From: Bordetella hinzii LMG 13501
Lineage (GTDB): Bacteria > Pseudomonadota > Gammaproteobacteria > Burkholderiales > Burkholderiaceae_B
Length of the DNA stretch: 42,546 bases
Reading direction: 5' to 3'
NCBI RefSeq assembly: GCF_001548475.1
Contig: NZ_LRUJ01000041.1
Location: 1-42,546 of the forward strand
The translations under genes and the position numbers were made by a program. This document shows positions 40,575 to 42,546 of the stretch, piece by piece. Every line of letters begins with the position of its first letter. Position 1 is the first letter of the stretch. The notes below the pieces were generated by a model. It saw nothing but the letters and a program-made list of their open reading frames with translations, had not been told where the DNA came from and made no database searches.

Positions 40575-40828
40575 GTGTCGCCCTCGTCGCGGTCGTTCGC
40601 CGCGCGCATACGGAAATCGCCGCCGGGCCTGGGCGGATTGCGCAGCTTGTCGGCCAGCGATGGCGCGGGCCGGGTCGGGCGCGGCTTCGCCAGGGCGCGC
40701 GCGGTGTTTTTCAGCGCGACGGCCAGCGCCGGCCGCGACAGGGCATCGTCCAGGTCGAGGGTGCAGCCCGACACGCGCAGCGCGTGCAGAAGCTGCTCCC
40801 GCGTCGGCTCGGCGGGCTGGGCGGCCAT
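40571..40828 (-). CDS. Hypothetical protein
   Basis: The 85-aa product starts at ATG 40828, overlapping the mini-gene stop (TAATG). It has TREQLLHALRVSGCTLDLDD and a basic, Pro-rich end (KPRPTRPAPSLADKLRNPPR). Function unknown. Confidence 0.65.
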   Translation of the reverse strand: MAAQPAEPTREQLLHALRVSGCTLDLDDALSRPALAVALKNTARALAKPRPTRPAPSLADKLRNPPRPGGDFRMRAANDRDEGDT

Positions 40829-40935
40829 TACTGCATTTCCCCGGCAATGCGCCAGCTTGCGCGCCACGTCAGGCGCAGCGCGCGGTCGCGGCGCAGGTGG
40901 AAGGCCACGCGGAAGCGCTGCATCAAGGCCAGCAT
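40828..40935 (-). CDS. Mini-gene, 35-aa basic peptide
   Basis: ATG 40935 follows GGAGA by 7 nt. The peptide (LALMQRFRVAFHLRRDRALR, then LTWRASWRIAGEM) is an amphipathic Arg-rich helix. It overlaps its neighbours tightly (stop TAATG), which supports translation. Function unknown. Confidence 0.55.
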   Translation of the reverse strand: MLALMQRFRVAFHLRRDRALRLTWRASWRIAGEMQ

Positions 40936-41054
40936 GGCAGCATCTCCAAGGCGATTCCGATGGCGTCGCAGCCGTTGCCGGCGATCACGGCGACGTCCAG
41001 GCCCGCGCCGCGCACGCGATACGCGCGGCCGGGGATGATGGGTGTGGCGGACAT
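40923..41054 (-). CDS. Mini-gene, 43-aa protein
   Basis: ATG 41054 has GGGAG 5 nt upstream. The product (SATPIIPGRAYRVRGAGLDV, then AVIAGNGCDAIGIALEMLP) has codon use like its neighbours. It begins 78 bp after target 2 ends, beyond the VR2 hairpin, and overlaps the next mini-gene by 13 bp. Confidence 0.6.
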   Translation of the reverse strand: MSATPIIPGRAYRVRGAGLDVAVIAGNGCDAIGIALEMLPCWP

Positions 41055-41075
41055 GGCGGCTCCCTGTTCAGTACA

Positions 41076-41101
41076 GGGCGGCCCGCTCGGCGGGCGCGCC
41101 C
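41076..41101 (-). other. Hairpin 38 bp downstream of VR2
   Basis: The 26 nt are identical to 2769-2794 after VR1, with the same bulged stem and CGA loop. The nearby segment to VR2 also shares a CATGA-rich stretch with the VR1 flank. TR lacks both. Confidence 0.7.
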
Positions 41102-41132
41102 AAACTCACATGACCCATGAGGGCATGACCCG

Positions 41133-42104
41133 TCACACCTTTGCGAGGCGGCCGCCGACAGCCGTGTACGAGTTCGACGCGGCGTTGCCGACGTTCAGGG
41201 AGAACAGGCCGGCGTGCGCGCCGAACGCCCAATTGCCGCCGTGGTAGGCGACGGCGTCGCTGGACGCCCAGAAGTAGTCCCCGTAGGTCGACTCGTCCCG
41301 CTCGCTGCGCACGCTGGTGGGCAGGAACACCGCGCCGAGGTCGAAGCCCTCGTCGCGCTCGGTGCTGCGGCGATGGAACCAGCCGATGCTCGGGGCCTCG
41401 ATCTCGGTGTCGACGAACTGGCGGTAGCCGTCGGTCGTCCAGATGCGGTACTCGCGCTCGGACGACGTGCGCAAGCCGTCGACCATCTGCCACACGTTGC
41501 CCCACAGGCCCGTGATGCCGCGCCAGGCGGCTTGCACCACCTGCGGATCGTCGACGCTGCGCACGCCGTCGCCGTCGACGTAGCCCGTGCCGATCACCGC
41601 CTGCATGTCGGCCGTGGCGTGTTCGATCAGGGCCAGCATCTGCACGGCGGCGAGCTGGTAGATACTCCACAGCATCCAGCCGCGGCCATCGCGGCCGGCA
41701 GCCTGCTGCATGGTCGGGAAGTCGACGGCGGTGAGCGGCGCGCTGCCCGGCTTCGAGCCGAGGAAGTCGCCGTCGGGCGTGCCCTGGTACTTGCCGATCC
41801 AGAACTGCGGCAGCGGTTCGCCCATGTGGCGAAACGCGGGGTGCAGGTCGAAGCCCTCGGCGGGTTCGGGACTCACCCACAGCGCGAGGCGGCCGGCATA
41901 CGGGCCGCTGCGCACGGGGCCGGCGCGGTAGTAGAACGCGGGCACGCGCACCATGTGCTGCCCGTCGATTTCGTCGTCGGCGATGCCGGCGTAAATCGGG
42001 TGGGCGTCGAAGTCGGCGGGCGACATAACGAGGTCGTCGCCACCGGCGTCGATGCGATGCCAGATGGAGTTCTGCTTGCCGATGATGATGCCGATGATGG
42101 ACAT
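41133..42104 (-). CDS. DGR target 2: stand-alone variable C-type-lectin-like protein
   Basis: The 323-aa protein consists only of the diversified domain. It is paralogous to the last 320 residues of target 1 (PAFYYRAGPVRSGPYAGRLA; FWIGKYQGTPDGDFLGSKPG; GLWGNVWQMVDG) and ends YHGGNWAFGAHAG...GGRLAKV. VR2 covers residues 288-322. It has no signal peptide or membrane segment. AAGGAA precedes ATG 42104. The gene lies in the early/accessory operon upstream of methyltransferase and integrase genes, not with the tail genes. Its carrier or binding partner is unknown. Confidence 0.93.
   Translation of the reverse strand: MSIIGIIIGKQNSIWHRIDAGGDDLVMSPADFDAHPIYAGIADDEIDGQHMVRVPAFYYRAGPVRSGPYAGRLALWVSPEPAEGFDLHPAFRHMGEPLPQFWIGKYQGTPDGDFLGSKPGSAPLTAVDFPTMQQAAGRDGRGWMLWSIYQLAAVQMLALIEHATADMQAVIGTGYVDGDGVRSVDDPQVVQAAWRGITGLWGNVWQMVDGLRTSSEREYRIWTTDGYRQFVDTEIEAPSIGWFHRRSTERDEGFDLGAVFLPTSVRSERDESTYGDYFWASSDAVAYHGGNWAFGAHAGLFSLNVGNAASNSYTAVGGRLAKV
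41140..41242 (-). repeat. DGR variable repeat VR2
   Basis: It aligns gap-free with the TR and differs at nine positions, all template adenines. The results are N to F, Y to S, N to G, N to Y, N to A and I to V. Four mutated sites coincide with VR1, two of them with the same new base. The stop codon lies 4 bp after the VR, as in target 1. Confidence 0.96.
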
Positions 42105-42118
42105 GGCGAAGGTTCCTT

Positions 42119-42502
42119 TCAGGGGTGGGTTGCCGGGCTGGCCGGCGAGGGGGAAGCCGGGGCCAGGCAGGCCCGCGGCGGGAATTCGATGAGGTCGAGG
42201 GGCACGCGATGCCAGGCGGGCGCGGCGACGGCGAAGCGGGCCGGGCCGAACGACAGGCCGTAGCGGCCGTCGTCGTGCTGGTAGAGCAGCGGCGCCGGGA
42301 AGGCGCGAGGCAGCGGCAGCGACCCCTCGGCGCGGGCGATGGCCGCGGCGCGCTCATTGGCGCGGGTGATGCCCTCGCCGTCCACGCTGTCGGCGGCGTT
42401 CTTCACGCCCCAGGCGTGCTTCTGCGCCGCCGTCATGAGGCTCAGGGCGTTGCGGATGATTTGGTGGGCGGCGCGCAGTTCGGCCAGCAGGTCGGCGCTC
42501 AT
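42119..42502 (-). CDS. Hypothetical protein upstream of target 2
   Basis: The 127-aa product has an N-terminal helical region (LLAELRAAHQIIRNALSLMT; ITRANERAAAIARAEGSLPL) and a C-terminal part with GRYGLSFGPARFAVAAPAWH and a Pro/Ala-rich end. It is coupled to the preceding gene by ATGA and lies 14 bp before target 2. No family recognised; it may be a partner of target 2. Confidence 0.7.
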   Translation of the reverse strand: MSADLLAELRAAHQIIRNALSLMTAAQKHAWGVKNAADSVDGEGITRANERAAAIARAEGSLPLPRAFPAPLLYQHDDGRYGLSFGPARFAVAAPAWHRVPLDLIEFPPRACLAPASPSPASPATHP

Positions 42503-42546
42503 GCGGGCACCTCGACGGTGTCGATGCCGGCGTCGCTGATGGTGTA
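42499..42546 (-). CDS. Partial gene at the right edge (C-terminus only)
   Basis: The last 15 codons (YTISDAGIDTVEVPA) and a stop enter from the right edge and overlap the next start by ATGA. Too little is present for a function. Confidence 0.6.
   Translation of the reverse strand, partial: YTISDAGIDTVEVPA

Noticed and set aside
1372-41242. TR, VR1 and VR2 as an ordinary dispersed repeat, IS or CRISPR
   Set aside because: Differences are only at template adenines, and an RT and Avd adjoin the TR; no transposase, spacers or terminal inverted repeats are present.
1-42546. tRNA, rRNA or CRISPR array
   Set aside because: I saw no cloverleaf-like tRNA gene, rRNA segment or regular spaced repeat array on reading the window; a tRNA search program was not run.

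Overview
The window is almost wholly a temperate, integrase-encoding tailed phage or prophage. Nearly every gene reads leftward (minus strand), with ATGA or TGATG stop/start overlaps, and the DNA is G+C-rich. It is a mosaic. The packaging and head genes are lambda-like (TerS, GpA-type TerL, gpW, portal, S49 protease, gpE capsid, gpFII and gpZ relatives). The tail is P2-like and contractile (V, FI, FII, E/E', T, U, X, D, W, J, I and a collar/fibre protein). High G+C, this gene mix and a Bordetella BPP-1-like diversity-generating retroelement (DGR) suggest a betaproteobacterial host, probably Burkholderiales. The host is inference; no host gene is present.

Layout in the direction of transcription, right to left. 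42.5-36.5 kb: early or accessory operon with a partial gene, a 127-aa protein, DGR target 2 (carrying VR2), two mini-genes, small unknowns, a large C5 DNA methyltransferase, a DUF4406-FtsK-gamma fusion, a DUF4224 protein and the integrase. 35.4-34.0 kb: lysogeny switch with a rightward repressor, an operator cluster and a leftward Cro-like gene. 34.0-29.9 kb: a regulatory protein, a zinc-finger protein, a Dam-like methyltransferase and a primase-helicase, followed by an array of inverted repeats (candidate origin or packaging site). 29.7-24.3 kb: terminase, a Mor-like activator, small unknowns and an ASCH-like protein. 24.2-17.5 kb: membrane protein, SNase, gpW, portal, protease, capsid, a lysis cassette (holin, M15 endolysin, second holin) and connector genes. 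17.5-5.4 kb: tail genes, including a gpE/E' programmed -1 frameshift. 5.4-0.04 kb: DGR target 1 (tail fibre, VR1), a fibre-assembly-like gene, a small membrane protein, Avd, the template repeat (TR) and reverse transcriptase, closed by a terminator.

The central find is a complete DGR with two targets in trans. The 103-bp TR matches VR1 (end of the 863-aa fibre) and VR2 (end of a 323-aa stand-alone C-type-lectin-like paralogue about 38 kb away). All 7 TR/VR1 and all 9 TR/VR2 differences fall at template adenines. Both VRs are followed at 36-38 bp by the same strong 26-nt hairpin, which the TR lacks. One target sits at the receptor-binding tip position of the tail. The other is in the early/lysogenic module, so the phage may diversify a second protein outside the tail operon.
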